A stretch of DNA of 60,073 bases, taken from Clostridia bacterium. Lineage in GTDB: Bacteria; Bacillota; Clostridia; Oscillospirales; Acutalibacteraceae. The stretch lies in assembly GCA_017631955.1 (NCBI GenBank), contig JAGBSJ010000014.1, positions 1-60,073 of the forward strand, written 5' to 3'. This document shows positions 33,617 to 43,435 of the stretch, piece after piece; the first letter of the stretch is position 1, and each line of letters starts with the position of its first letter. The position numbers and the translations under genes are program-made. Under the pieces are notes generated by a model, which saw only the letters and a program-made list of their open reading frames with translations, had not been told where the DNA came from and did no database searches.

Positions 33617-33645
33617 ATATTACCACATTCTACACATTTTGTCAA
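33617..33645 (-). promoter_or_regulatory. Promoter of the riboswitch-SPFH transcript
   Basis: TTGACA (33640-33645), a 17-base spacer and TAATAT (33617-33622); the RNA would start about 7 bases later, directly ahead of the aptamer. Confidence 0.8.
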
Positions 33646-33691
33646 TATTTATTAGTTGTCTTTTCGATAAAATCTATCAAATAAAGATTGA

Positions 33692-34933
33692 CTATGATAA
33701 TTTGTGAATAAACAAACCTGAAAGAAGTTTGGGCTCAAACCAAGTTGATTTTGGTGGCATAACCTGACCTGCATCAGCAATGTCCATAAGTTCGTTAAGT
33801 GATGTTGGGTACATTGCAAATGCAAGGCGCATACCCTCTACACATCTTCTTTCAAGTTCACCTAAACCACGAATACCACCAACAAAGTCAATTCGTTTAT
33901 CCGTTCTTGGGTCTTTAATATTAAGAATTGGTGTAATAAGATTGTTTTGAAGAATTGAAACATCAAGGCAAAGAACAGGGTCATTTTCGTTGATGAATTC
34001 TGGTTTTGCAGTTACTTTATACCATTTATTATCAAGATACATACCAAATGTATGGCGTTCTGTTGGCGCATAAGGGCTTGTTGTTGCTTCTTCAACAACA
34101 AATTTTTCGCTCATTTTTGCAATAAATTCTTCACTTGTGTTGCCATTTAAATCTGCAATTACACGGTTGTAATCCATAATCTTTAACTGGTCACAAGGGA
34201 AAATGACTGACAAAAAGAAGTTGAATTCTGCATTTTTATCGTATTCGCCATCTCCGCGTCTTCTTTCACCTACACGCACTGCAGATGCACATCTATGATG
34301 ACCGTCTGCAATATAGAGATATGGAATTTCTGCGAATTGTTTTACAAGAGTATCAATAACCGCGTCGTCATCAATTACCCATACTGTCTGTGAAACTCCG
34401 TCATCACTTACGAAATCATAGCAAGGTGTATGTGTATTTTTCCAATTTTCTGTAATTTCTGTAACTGTTTTATTTTCACGATGAGTAAGGAAAATAGGGC
34501 CTGTATTTGCATCAAGAGTATCAACGTGACGAATACGGTCTGCTTCTTTGTCGGCTCTTGTGAACTCGTGCTTTTTAATAACATTGTTAATATAATCATC
34601 AACCGCCGTACAACCAACAATACCTGTCTGCTCGCGTCCATTCATAATCTGACGATAGATATAAAGCATTGGTTTTTCGTCTTGTTTACAAATTCCATTT
34701 TCGCTTAATGCATCAAGATTTTCTTTTGCTTTTGCATAAACCTCTGCAGAATAAATATCGATACCCTGTGGCAAATCAACCTCTGCTTTATCAACATGTA
34801 AGAATGAGTATGGTTTATCTTTTACCATTTCTCTTGCTTCTTCTGAATTCATAACATCATACGGCAAAGCACCAACCTGTGAAGCGTATTCATCTTTTGG
34901 TCTTACTGCCTTAAATGGTTTAAGTATTGCCAT
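33692..34933 (-). CDS. DUF1015 family protein
   Basis: A 413-residue soluble protein typical of DUF1015 in length and start (LKPFKAVRPKDEYASQVGALPYDVM). It has the conserved IADGHHRCASA motif near the centre and the IRHVDTLDANTGPIF segment. The DGHHR motif recalls the ParB/sulfiredoxin-fold kinases, but I make no activity claim. It is the last gene of a minus-strand operon with VanZ and a solute-binding protein, overlapping vanZ by 14 bases. Confidence 0.8.
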   Translation of the reverse strand: MAILKPFKAVRPKDEYASQVGALPYDVMNSEEAREMVKDKPYSFLHVDKAEVDLPQGIDIYSAEVYAKAKENLDALSENGICKQDEKPMLYIYRQIMNGREQTGIVGCTAVDDYINNVIKKHEFTRADKEADRIRHVDTLDANTGPIFLTHRENKTVTEITENWKNTHTPCYDFVSDDGVSQTVWVIDDDAVIDTLVKQFAEIPYLYIADGHHRCASAVRVGERRRGDGEYDKNAEFNFFLSVIFPCDQLKIMDYNRVIADLNGNTSEEFIAKMSEKFVVEEATTSPYAPTERHTFGMYLDNKWYKVTAKPEFINENDPVLCLDVSILQNNLITPILNIKDPRTDKRIDFVGGIRGLGELERRCVEGMRLAFAMYPTSLNELMDIADAGQVMPPKSTWFEPKLLSGLFIHKLS

Positions 34934-35381
34934 TTTTATTTCCCCTTTTCTTTATTGAAAGTATAATTTTTAATGTTACAAAGGATGCTATGACGCCTGT
35001 CAAAGCACCTATACTATCAACTAAAATATCACTGATTTGAAACGCTCTACCAGGAACAAAAATCTGGTGTATTTCGTCTGTTATTGCATAAAGAGATGTC
35101 CCTACAAAAGCAATTATAGGAGTTAACTTAAGATTCCATGTTGAATATACTGCATTGAAGATAAGAAGCGAAAGTCCCATAAATTCTAGCATATGCGCCA
35201 TTGTTCTTACAAAATCACTTTTTAATTCAATTCCTAAAAATTCACATAAATTTCTAATGAATGAATCGCTTAAATCTTGCGATTCTTCTGCTATCTGAGC
35301 TGACAATGAAAATATTATTCCCATACATATTAACACCAGAATCCACGATATTAACATATAAATTTTTCTGCCTTTTTTCAT
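34920..35381 (-). CDS. VanZ-like family membrane protein
   Basis: A 153-residue protein with four transmembrane segments and the VanZ-like pattern IIFSLSAQ near the N-terminus, FVRTMAHMLEFMGLS in the middle and TDEIHQIFVPGRAFQISDIL-DSIGALTG near the end. VanZ-like proteins are widespread in Firmicutes, and some affect teicoplanin or lipoglycopeptide susceptibility; the function here is unknown. It overlaps both neighbours, so it is translationally coupled. Confidence 0.85.
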   Translation of the reverse strand: MKKGRKIYMLISWILVLICMGIIFSLSAQIAEESQDLSDSFIRNLCEFLGIELKSDFVRTMAHMLEFMGLSLLIFNAVYSTWNLKLTPIIAFVGTSLYAITDEIHQIFVPGRAFQISDILVDSIGALTGVIASFVTLKIILSIKKRGNKNGNT

Positions 35382-36964
35382 TATTTTTGGCCCTTATAGA
35401 AATAGAGATTTTCGCTGTCACCGCTGAAATAAATTCCACTTGTATCTTTGTGGACTGCATAAGTAGTTGTTTCTGTGTATAACGGTAAAACTACCGCATT
35501 TTTTAGCAAGTAACTTTGACAATAAACTGCTTTGTCATTAGTTGGTGTTACCTTCAAATCATTTACAAGTCGGTCAAACTCGTCAGATTTATAATTTGAA
35601 ATGTTCAAATCATTATCGGTTGTAAACATTGATAAAAACTCTGACGGATTATTACTGTCAACCGTCAACGAACAAATCGCAATGTCAAAATCGTCAGTTG
35701 CAATTCGCTTGGCAAAATCATTTTCTTCTAAAACTGTAACAATACCGTTAAGTTCAACACCAATGTTTTTCTGCCAACTGTTTACAAGTGTTTTTGCAAT
35801 ATTTTCATACTTTTTAGTGCAGAGAATTTCAATATCAAGGGTTTTGATTTTCAATTCATCAAACGCTTTAATCATATTATCTCTTGCAACATCAATGTTA
35901 TATGAAAGCATTTCGATTTTACTGTTGTCAACATTATAATATGACGGCAAAACTGACTTCAACGGATTTTCGGTTATATCTGAAACATTGATACAAGACA
36001 CAAGACCTGTTCGCAACTTGTTATTCTGTAAAGTTTCATCTGCCATATTGAAAACCAAAGAACACGCAATGTTCTCAAGTTCGGTTTTCACTACAGAACG
36101 GCCTAACACTTCTTTGTCTTCATCCGCATAGAAAAAGCCCACATCATAAGTGCCTTCGTCAACCTTTTCTGCAATATCAAGAGTAGTCGCATTCAAATAA
36201 AAGCCAACACCTGACGGAACAGGCGAAAATGCACCGCTGTATTCTGTATTCTTATTTATGACTACATTCTTTTCTTCACTTATTGATGAAAGGTAAAATC
36301 CGCCATTTGAAATAATGTATTCTTCATTAAGACCGTATCTGCCTGATGTCAGTTCAAAAAACTGCTTATCACAAGGGAATGAAACAGGTTGAGTAAGAGC
36401 ATAAAGGAAGTTGACATCTTTTCTATCTAATGTAATTTCAAGGGTGTAATCGTCGATTACCTTAACGCCCGCTTCACTACTGTTAAGCTCACCATTATGA
36501 ATTTTTTCTGCATTTTTAATTGTGCTTAAAAGTTCAAAGTCGGGAGCATCGGTTTCAGGGAGTAATCCACGGATTATGCCGAATGCAAAATCTTCGGCAG
36601 TAATATTTTTATTGATTGTTACACTTTTATCTTCAAGAAAATCCTGTACATCACTTGAAATATAATAATTCATATCATCACGAAGATAAAAAGTATAAAC
36701 AAGACCATCTGTTGAAATTTTATAATCTTTAACCGCGCACTTTACGGGGGTGTTATTTTCATCTAACTTAAAAAGACCGTCAAAAATATTGACAGCTATC
36801 ATCTTTTCACTTACACTTTCGGCAATTTGAGGGTCAAAATGCTTTGGCATTTCTGTAATTCCGTAAGCGAAGAATTTATTTGTGGTATCTTCTTTTTTGC
36901 AAGATGCGAAACAAGTAATAACCATCACAACCGCACAAAAAAGAGCAATAATTCTTTTTATCAT
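35381..36964 (-). CDS. Peptide/oligosaccharide ABC transporter substrate-binding lipoprotein (orphan)
   Basis: A 527-residue family-5 solute-binding protein (OppA/DppA-like). It has a lipoprotein signal with lipobox ITCFASC, then a domain beginning FFAYGITEMPKHFDPQ and the typical NIFDGLFKL and STDGLVYTFYLRDD stretches. The ATG at 36964 was preferred to the GTG at 36973. There are no permease or ATPase genes nearby, so it must use components coded elsewhere or act as a receptor. It is the first gene in the operon with vanZ-like and DUF1015 genes. Confidence 0.85.
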   Translation of the reverse strand: MIKRIIALFCAVVMVITCFASCKKEDTTNKFFAYGITEMPKHFDPQIAESVSEKMIAVNIFDGLFKLDENNTPVKCAVKDYKISTDGLVYTFYLRDDMNYYISSDVQDFLEDKSVTINKNITAEDFAFGIIRGLLPETDAPDFELLSTIKNAEKIHNGELNSSEAGVKVIDDYTLEITLDRKDVNFLYALTQPVSFPCDKQFFELTSGRYGLNEEYIISNGGFYLSSISEEKNVVINKNTEYSGAFSPVPSGVGFYLNATTLDIAEKVDEGTYDVGFFYADEDKEVLGRSVVKTELENIACSLVFNMADETLQNNKLRTGLVSCINVSDITENPLKSVLPSYYNVDNSKIEMLSYNIDVARDNMIKAFDELKIKTLDIEILCTKKYENIAKTLVNSWQKNIGVELNGIVTVLEENDFAKRIATDDFDIAICSLTVDSNNPSEFLSMFTTDNDLNISNYKSDEFDRLVNDLKVTPTNDKAVYCQSYLLKNAVVLPLYTETTTYAVHKDTSGIYFSGDSENLYFYKGQK

Positions 36965-37105
36965 TTTATTCACCGCTAGTTATTATATCAAATAAAGTAA
37001 ATTATGGCTACAATTTCATAAAAATTTTTATAAAAAACTATCTTTTATTATATTATTTTGGTATAATAAGGTATATATTTTACTTAATAGGAGTGGAATT
37101 TCCCT

Positions 37106-38413
37106 ATGACAGATATTTTATTGATTATCTCTATTGTAATTTCAGTTGTTTCTGTTGCAATTCTTTGCCTTGTACTTAAAAACACAAAAAGCACTAAAGA
37201 CAACGTTGCATTGGAACAAAAAATTGATTACATAAACAAAAATATGGGTGACGAATTTCACAGAATCCGTCTTGAAAATCAGAATTCAAACAAAGAAATC
37301 CGCGAAGATGTAAAAAAATCCCTTGACGATATGTCCACTCGAATTGACAATATGAACAAGGGTAATTTTGAGCATCGTGAAAAGATGAATGAAATGCTTG
37401 TTTCAATGAGCGAAAAGAATGTGGAACAAAGTGACAAGCAAAACAAGACTCTTGAAGCATCAATCACAAAAATGCAAGAATCAAACGAAAAGAAACTGGA
37501 AGAAATGAGAGTTACTGTTGACGAAAAACTTACTGCAACACTCACAACACGCCTTAATTCTTCGTTTAAAACTGTTTCTGACCAACTTGAAAACTTATAT
37601 AAATCACTTGGTGAAATGCAGAAACTTTCAACGGGCGTTACTGAAAATGTAACTGCACTTAATCGTGTACTTACTAATGTTAAAGCTCGCGGTACTTGGG
37701 CTGAAGTTCAACTTGAAGGCATTTTGGACCAGACAATTCCTAATATGTATGAAAAGAATCTTGCTACTGTACCCGGTTCACTTGATAGAGTTGAGTTTGC
37801 AATTCGTATTCCATCAAGCGACAAAGACGGAAAAGATATTTTCTTGCCTGTTGACTCAAAATTCCCTATGGAAGATTATGTGCGACTTTGCGACGCTGCA
37901 GACCGTGCAGATGCAGATGCGGTTAAGGTTGCAAGAAATGAGCTTGAAAAACGGGTTGTAAACGAGGCAAAATCTATTGCAAAATATATTCATGTGCCTG
38001 ACACTACACCTTTTGCAATTATGTATCTTGCTACTGAAGGTCTTTATGCAGAAATTGCATCTTCTCGCACAGGACTCCCTGAAAAATTACAGAATGACTA
38101 CAACATTATGATTGCGGGGCCTTCAACAATTACTGCACTTCTTAACTCTCTTTCAATGGGCTTTAAGACAATTGCAATCAACGAAAAAGCAAATGAAGTG
38201 CGCGAAATTCTTGGTGCAGCAAAGGCACAGTATGAAAAATTTGGCGACTTACTTGCAAAAGCCAAGAAAAAAGTTGACGAAGCAGGCAAAACGCTCGAAG
38301 ATGCAGAGCGCAAAAATCTGTTCATTCAAAGAAAGCTTAAAAACATTGAGGCAATTGACACAGTTTCGGCAGAAAAACTTTTATTTGACGAAACCGATAG
38401 TGTTGATATATAA
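37106..38413 (+). CDS. rmuC: RmuC-family DNA recombination protein
   Basis: A 435-residue protein with an N-terminal transmembrane helix (about 3-22), a long coiled coil (about 30-180) and the RmuC nuclease-like domain (about 190-400; RGTWAEVQLEGIL, LPVDSKFPMEDY, MIAGPSTITALLNSL). E. coli RmuC limits inversion at short repeats, and the fold is related to PD-(D/E)XK nucleases. AGGAGTGG precedes the ATG. Confidence 0.92.
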   Translation: MTDILLIISIVISVVSVAILCLVLKNTKSTKDNVALEQKIDYINKNMGDEFHRIRLENQNSNKEIREDVKKSLDDMSTRIDNMNKGNFEHREKMNEMLVSMSEKNVEQSDKQNKTLEASITKMQESNEKKLEEMRVTVDEKLTATLTTRLNSSFKTVSDQLENLYKSLGEMQKLSTGVTENVTALNRVLTNVKARGTWAEVQLEGILDQTIPNMYEKNLATVPGSLDRVEFAIRIPSSDKDGKDIFLPVDSKFPMEDYVRLCDAADRADADAVKVARNELEKRVVNEAKSIAKYIHVPDTTPFAIMYLATEGLYAEIASSRTGLPEKLQNDYNIMIAGPSTITALLNSLSMGFKTIAINEKANEVREILGAAKAQYEKFGDLLAKAKKKVDEAGKTLEDAERKNLFIQRKLKNIEAIDTVSAEKLLFDETDSVDI

Positions 38414-38460
38414 TAGAAATGTTAATTAAAAGTATATACTTTTGAAAAGGAGAAAGAATT

Positions 38461-40893
38461 ATGGCTCTTAAACACGCTGACATTATCGCACAGATGACAC
38501 TTGAAGAAAAAGCAAGTATGTGCGATGGTCTTGACTACTGGCACAGCCAACCTGTTGAGAGAGTTGGAATCAAATCTATCGCTCTTAACGACGGTCCTCA
38601 CGGTATCCGTAAAAAAGGCAATCCTGAAGAAAACAAAGACGTTCTTTTAGGTGTTCCTGCAATCTGTTTCCCAACAGCTTCTGCTACTGCTTGTTCATGG
38701 GATACTGACCTTATCTACAAAATGGGTGAAGCACTTGGCGACGAATGCAGAAAAGAACAGGTATCAGTTCTTTTAGGACCTGGTACAAACATTAAACGTT
38801 CACCTCTTTGCGGAAGAAACTTTGAATATTTCTCAGAAGATGGTCTTCTTGCAGGTGAAATGGCTGCAGCATTTATTAACGGTGTTCAGAGCAAAGGCAT
38901 TGGTACTTCTCTTAAACACTATGCAGCTAACAACCAGGAAACTCGTCGTATGACAGTTAACGCAGTTGTTGACGAAAGAACACTTCGCGAAACATATCTT
39001 CTTCCATTTGAAATTGCAGTTAAAAAAGCACAACCTTGGACAATTATGAACTCATATAACCGTCTTAACGGCACTTATGCTGCAGAAAACAAATGGTTAC
39101 TTACTGATGTTCTTCGTGACGACTGGGGTTATGAAGGCGTAGTTATTACTGACTGGGGCGCAGAAAACGAAAGAGTGCCTGGTCTTATTGCAGGTCAGGA
39201 AATTGAAATGCCAACATCTTCAGGTATCGGCACAAAACTTATTGTTGATGCAGTAAACAATGGCGAACTTGATGTTGCTATTCTTGACGCAGCAGTTGAT
39301 AAGATTATTGAACTTACAAAGAAAGCAGAGCCAATGCTCGGCAAATCATATACATACGATAGTGATGAACATCACAACATTGCTCGTGAAATTGCTAGTC
39401 AGTGTATGGTACTTATGAAGAATGACAACAACCTTCTTCCTCTTAAGAAAGATGCAAAAATTGCTCTTATTGGCGAAATGGCACATACTCCTCGTTATCA
39501 GGGCGCGGGCTCATCACTTATTAACCCAATCAAGCTTGACAACGCTTACGCTACAATGAAAGAAATGGGTGTTGACTTCACATTCTCACCTGGCTATACA
39601 CTCAAGAAGTCTAAAGCAAAGAAAGCTATGGAACTTATTCTTGAAGCAAAAGACAGAGCAAGAAATGCAGATGTTGCAGTTGTATTCGTAGGTCTTACTG
39701 ACGAATATGAAACAGAAGGTGCTGACAGACATCACCTTTCAATTCCACCAATGCACAACACACTTGTTGAAGAAGTTCTCAAAGTTAACCCTAACACAGT
39801 TGTTGTACTTTCAGGTGGCGCTGCAGTTGAAATGCCTTGGGCTGACAAAGTTCCTGCAATTCTTAATATGTTCCTTACAGGTCAGGCGGGCGGCAGTGCA
39901 GTTTGTGATATTCTTTTCGGCGATGTTAACCCAAGTGGTAAACTTTCAGAAACATATCCATTAGCACTCAGTGACAACTCAAGCTACAACTACTTCCCTG
40001 GCACAACAGTTTCTGTTGAGCACAGAGAAAGTGTTTATGTTGGTTACAAATACTATGATACCGCAAACAAAGAAGTTGCATTCCCATTCGGTTTCGGTCT
40101 TTCATACACAACATTTGAATATAGTGATTTGAAAGTATCTGCAGATAGCATTAAAGATACTGACACAGTTACGGTTTCATTCAAGGTTAAGAACACAGGC
40201 GACGTTGACGGTGCAGAAGTTGCTCAGCTTTATGTTAGCGACATTGAAAGCACAATTTACCGTCCTGTTAAAGAGCTTAAGGGCTTTAAGAAGGTATTCC
40301 TTAAAGCAGGCGAAGAAAAAGAAATCGAAATCGTACTCGACAAACGTGCATTTGCTTACTACAATGTAAACATTAACGACTGGCACGTTGAAAGTGGCGA
40401 ATTCAAGATTCTTGTTGGTGCATCAAGCCGTGATATTAAACTTGAAGCATCAATCAACGTTGAATCAACTGTTGAAGCAGAAATTCCTGATTACAAAGCT
40501 ACTGCTCCTTGCTACTATGGTGCAGACATTATGAATGTTAGCGCTGATGCATTCAAGGCAGTTTACGGTAAAGAATTACCACCATCAACAAGAGATAAGA
40601 ATGCTCCTTTCACAGTTCTTAATACTATTGAGGACTCACAGGACAGCAAGTGGGGTGGCAGAATTTACCGCCTTCTCATCAAGCTTCTTGGTGCTGATAC
40701 AATGGCTGGCTCAGTTGCTACTCAGCTTCCAATCAAGAACTTCATTTCAATGAGTTTCGGTCTTTTCAGCCCTGAAATGGCAGAAGGTCTTATTATGATT
40801 ATTCATGAAGACAAACTCGGTAAAGGTCTTAAGATTATTCTTAAGGGCATTCCACATATCCTCAAAAATCTTGACAGATTAAAGAAAATCTAA
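38461..40893 (+). CDS. Glycoside hydrolase family 3 beta-glucosidase
   Basis: The 810-residue intracellular enzyme (no signal peptide) has the GH3 N-terminal barrel with LNDGPHGIR, KHYAANNQE and the nucleophile Asp in VITDWGA (about residue 230). The C-terminal alpha/beta domain follows (about 320-550; EYETEGADRHHLSIP) and a fibronectin-III-like domain (about 580-680; AEVAQLYVSD). About 120 extra residues (690-810), with hydrophobic stretches, follow and I cannot assign them. It hydrolyses beta-glucosides imported as oligosaccharides. AAGGAG precedes the start. Confidence 0.92.
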   Translation: MALKHADIIAQMTLEEKASMCDGLDYWHSQPVERVGIKSIALNDGPHGIRKKGNPEENKDVLLGVPAICFPTASATACSWDTDLIYKMGEALGDECRKEQVSVLLGPGTNIKRSPLCGRNFEYFSEDGLLAGEMAAAFINGVQSKGIGTSLKHYAANNQETRRMTVNAVVDERTLRETYLLPFEIAVKKAQPWTIMNSYNRLNGTYAAENKWLLTDVLRDDWGYEGVVITDWGAENERVPGLIAGQEIEMPTSSGIGTKLIVDAVNNGELDVAILDAAVDKIIELTKKAEPMLGKSYTYDSDEHHNIAREIASQCMVLMKNDNNLLPLKKDAKIALIGEMAHTPRYQGAGSSLINPIKLDNAYATMKEMGVDFTFSPGYTLKKSKAKKAMELILEAKDRARNADVAVVFVGLTDEYETEGADRHHLSIPPMHNTLVEEVLKVNPNTVVVLSGGAAVEMPWADKVPAILNMFLTGQAGGSAVCDILFGDVNPSGKLSETYPLALSDNSSYNYFPGTTVSVEHRESVYVGYKYYDTANKEVAFPFGFGLSYTTFEYSDLKVSADSIKDTDTVTVSFKVKNTGDVDGAEVAQLYVSDIESTIYRPVKELKGFKKVFLKAGEEKEIEIVLDKRAFAYYNVNINDWHVESGEFKILVGASSRDIKLEASINVESTVEAEIPDYKATAPCYYGADIMNVSADAFKAVYGKELPPSTRDKNAPFTVLNTIEDSQDSKWGGRIYRLLIKLLGADTMAGSVATQLPIKNFISMSFGLFSPEMAEGLIMIIHEDKLGKGLKIILKGIPHILKNLDRLKKI

Positions 40894-40903
40894 CAAATAC
40901 AAT

Positions 40904-40939
40904 AAAAGGTCTTTCGTTAAATGACGAGAGACCTTTTTA
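40904..40939 (+). terminator. Terminator of the GH3 gene
   Basis: AAAAGGTCTTTCGT pairs with ACGAGAGACCTTTTT with one mismatch and ends in a T-run. Confidence 0.8.
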
Positions 40940-40984
40940 TTTGCCCCGACAATTTGAAGTTTGTCTAACAGAATACAAAGTTAC

Positions 40985-41016
40985 ATACAAAAACGGCGAG
41001 GTTTTTACCTCGCCGT
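40985..41016 (-). terminator. Terminator of the GH51-like gene
   Basis: On the minus strand ACGGCGAGGT-AAAA-ACCTCGCCGT is followed by TTTTTGT. Confidence 0.85.
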
Positions 41017-41035
41017 AAATTATAAATATTCAATT

Positions 41036-43276
41036 TTATTCTTCGTCTTTTCTTACTGCTTTATGGTGGGTAATTCGCACTATAAGAATAATCACACCTG
41101 TTACAAGCACCAAACTTACCAATGCAATTGGCACAATATTTTCAATCATAGGATGAATATATGGTGATACGATTTCCATTTCAGGAAGAGCATAAATGCC
41201 TGAACCATCATTTTTATCGTAAGGAATTCTTACAACACTGATTGAATAACTATTCATATTGTACTTGATTATATTATCTTCAACTGTGAGTTGAGCTTCT
41301 TTTGGTGCAACATGAAGAAACTCATCAAAATCGTTATATGCAGACTTGAATTTTTCTGCCATATACTGAACTGACGGATTATTCACATTATTAAAACCAT
41401 CAACATTAATATTAAACTTATATTCGCGATTTGTGGTGTTTACCAGTTTAACATAAATTACTTTGTTTGTTGTATCAACTGTTGCAGAGTGATAAATACC
41501 ATCTGACTCCATATCAAAATCAGTTGAAATATAATTTGTGCCTTTATTGTTGGCAAAAATCATTTGCGAGTAATAATCAGCCGAAAGAAGAATATCTTGT
41601 GAATCAAACCACACAAGAGACATTTTGCCTTGTTGTGCATTACGTTTTTCTAATATCCATTTATATGATGCCATCTGCACAACATCTGCATTTCTTTCAA
41701 CACTGGTTAAAAACGCTGTATTTTCAATAGCAGACCAGATATTATTACTTGTAATAACCGAGCCAATACCGTCTGCATTTGAAGCGAATGATTCAACAGT
41801 AACCTTTGCACCGCTACGCTCATAATCATCAAATCTATGAAGATTATTATATAAACTTACTTTTTCGCTACCGAAATATTCGTTAACAAGTACATTTTTA
41901 TATGTGGCATCAAGGTTTTTCCAAACACCGTCATAAACTACACCGATAAGTGCTTTGCCTGAACTTGTAACAAGTTGAATATTAGGGTATTTTGCATTGA
42001 TTTCACCGTAAATAGTATTGAATGCAGACCAATAGTTCTCATTCATTTGCGAATCATCAATAGCAATATATTTAATATCGAATGGCTTTTCGTGACCATC
42101 TTCAATTCTTTTTGCACCCCAATGAGTTGTTTCATCACCTGTTGCATATTCAATGAAATCAAGAATATTCTGCACATACTCCTCTGTTTCAGGGACTGGG
42201 AGGAATTCTTCATCAATATTTTCTTCAGTATTAGTGTTCTCTTCAAAATCTTCATTGAGAATTTTTTCAAGATTGTCTTCTTTTTCAGTTGCAATGCTTA
42301 TATCAAACACAGGCACAGGAATTGCACCTAAATCTTCACAAAGAAGAAGATATTCATAAAATCCCATAGAGTTGGAATTTACACTGAATCTATCGTTATC
42401 TCTATAAGTTGTACTAAGTTGCACTCTTGTTTCAAGTGGGCCTATAGTATCTTTCCACCCGAAAACAGTTTCGTCTTTCTGTGCTACATCTTCATAAAAG
42501 CGAATAAATGACGGCGAAAGACCTTTTATTGCCTTATAAAGGTCAGGTCTTAAACTTGTATATTTCCACACACTGTAACCATAACTGTTTACAGGTATAA
42601 GTGAAACGGAATCCATATAGAATGTGCCGTCGCCCTCAAAGTTGATTACAAGCGAACCGTCCGCCGTAACATCTGACTTGATTTCAAGTGAAATTTTAGT
42701 CCAATCTTTGCAGTCTTCAATATTAAATTGATATTTTTCTGTGTTGCCCTCTGCATTAAGAGATACACTCATAGTACCTACAAAGTCAATGTTCTTGAAA
42801 AATGCCGAAAATGCATATGATTCGCCTTCAACAAATCCCATATCGCCTGTTTTTGCCTTACGATTGTTAAACTGAAAACTCTTGTTATTAAAAATTTCAG
42901 TATAGCCAAAGTTTTCGGCACTACCTTTACCGCTAACGGTTACATTCAGGTAATTTTCGTTGTTTTCATTCATTTTTTCTTCTGTTGCTACGGTATAACC
43001 TATACTACCGATGTTCCATCCCGCAGTAGGATTAGAAGAATATTCAAACGAATTATTATTTACAAGTTGTGAAACAAGACCACCATCTAATGCATAACCA
43101 TTGTTATCAAGAGAAATGCCATACAATGTATCACTTAACCCATACGAAATGTTGTCAGCCGAAATATTAATAGTTGGATTCAGTTTTTCAGATACGGGTT
43201 TTGAACTGCCTGTAAAAGAGAAAACTACAGTAAACATTAAAACCAATATCATAAATAATGAAGCAAACTTCTTCAC
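41036..43276 (-). CDS. Membrane-anchored GH51-like protein with both catalytic glutamates replaced
   Basis: The 746-residue protein resembles GH51 alpha-L-arabinofuranosidases of the signal-peptide type: N-terminal signal, DGGLVSQLVNNNSFEY, a carbohydrate-binding-like insert (about 100-215), the barrel (GWKDTIGPLETR; FLTSVERNADVVQMASY) and a C-terminal beta region. It ends with a transmembrane helix (about 710-735) and a basic tail, so it is displayed on the cell surface. The acid/base GNE site reads IDDSQ (Ser409) and the nucleophile VGEY site reads VESF (Ser496; the Glu is one place early). It is probably a non-enzymatic sugar-binding protein. GTG start with AAAGGA. Divergent from the alpha-mannosidase gene. 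Confidence 0.75.
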   Translation of the reverse strand: MKKFASLFMILVLMFTVVFSFTGSSKPVSEKLNPTINISADNISYGLSDTLYGISLDNNGYALDGGLVSQLVNNNSFEYSSNPTAGWNIGSIGYTVATEEKMNENNENYLNVTVSGKGSAENFGYTEIFNNKSFQFNNRKAKTGDMGFVEGESYAFSAFFKNIDFVGTMSVSLNAEGNTEKYQFNIEDCKDWTKISLEIKSDVTADGSLVINFEGDGTFYMDSVSLIPVNSYGYSVWKYTSLRPDLYKAIKGLSPSFIRFYEDVAQKDETVFGWKDTIGPLETRVQLSTTYRDNDRFSVNSNSMGFYEYLLLCEDLGAIPVPVFDISIATEKEDNLEKILNEDFEENTNTEENIDEEFLPVPETEEYVQNILDFIEYATGDETTHWGAKRIEDGHEKPFDIKYIAIDDSQMNENYWSAFNTIYGEINAKYPNIQLVTSSGKALIGVVYDGVWKNLDATYKNVLVNEYFGSEKVSLYNNLHRFDDYERSGAKVTVESFASNADGIGSVITSNNIWSAIENTAFLTSVERNADVVQMASYKWILEKRNAQQGKMSLVWFDSQDILLSADYYSQMIFANNKGTNYISTDFDMESDGIYHSATVDTTNKVIYVKLVNTTNREYKFNINVDGFNNVNNPSVQYMAEKFKSAYNDFDEFLHVAPKEAQLTVEDNIIKYNMNSYSISVVRIPYDKNDGSGIYALPEMEIVSPYIHPMIENIVPIALVSLVLVTGVIILIVRITHHKAVRKDEE

Positions 43277-43435
43277 CTAGCCGACATCCTTTCATAACAT
43301 AGTTACATACAATAATATTTTAACAACAAACTGACAATCTGTCGAGTGTTTTTTGCAATTTTTACATTCTTTATTGCTTTTTTTCTTATTAATATATATA
43401 ATTTTATTAATGATATTTATTCAAGGGGATTTATT

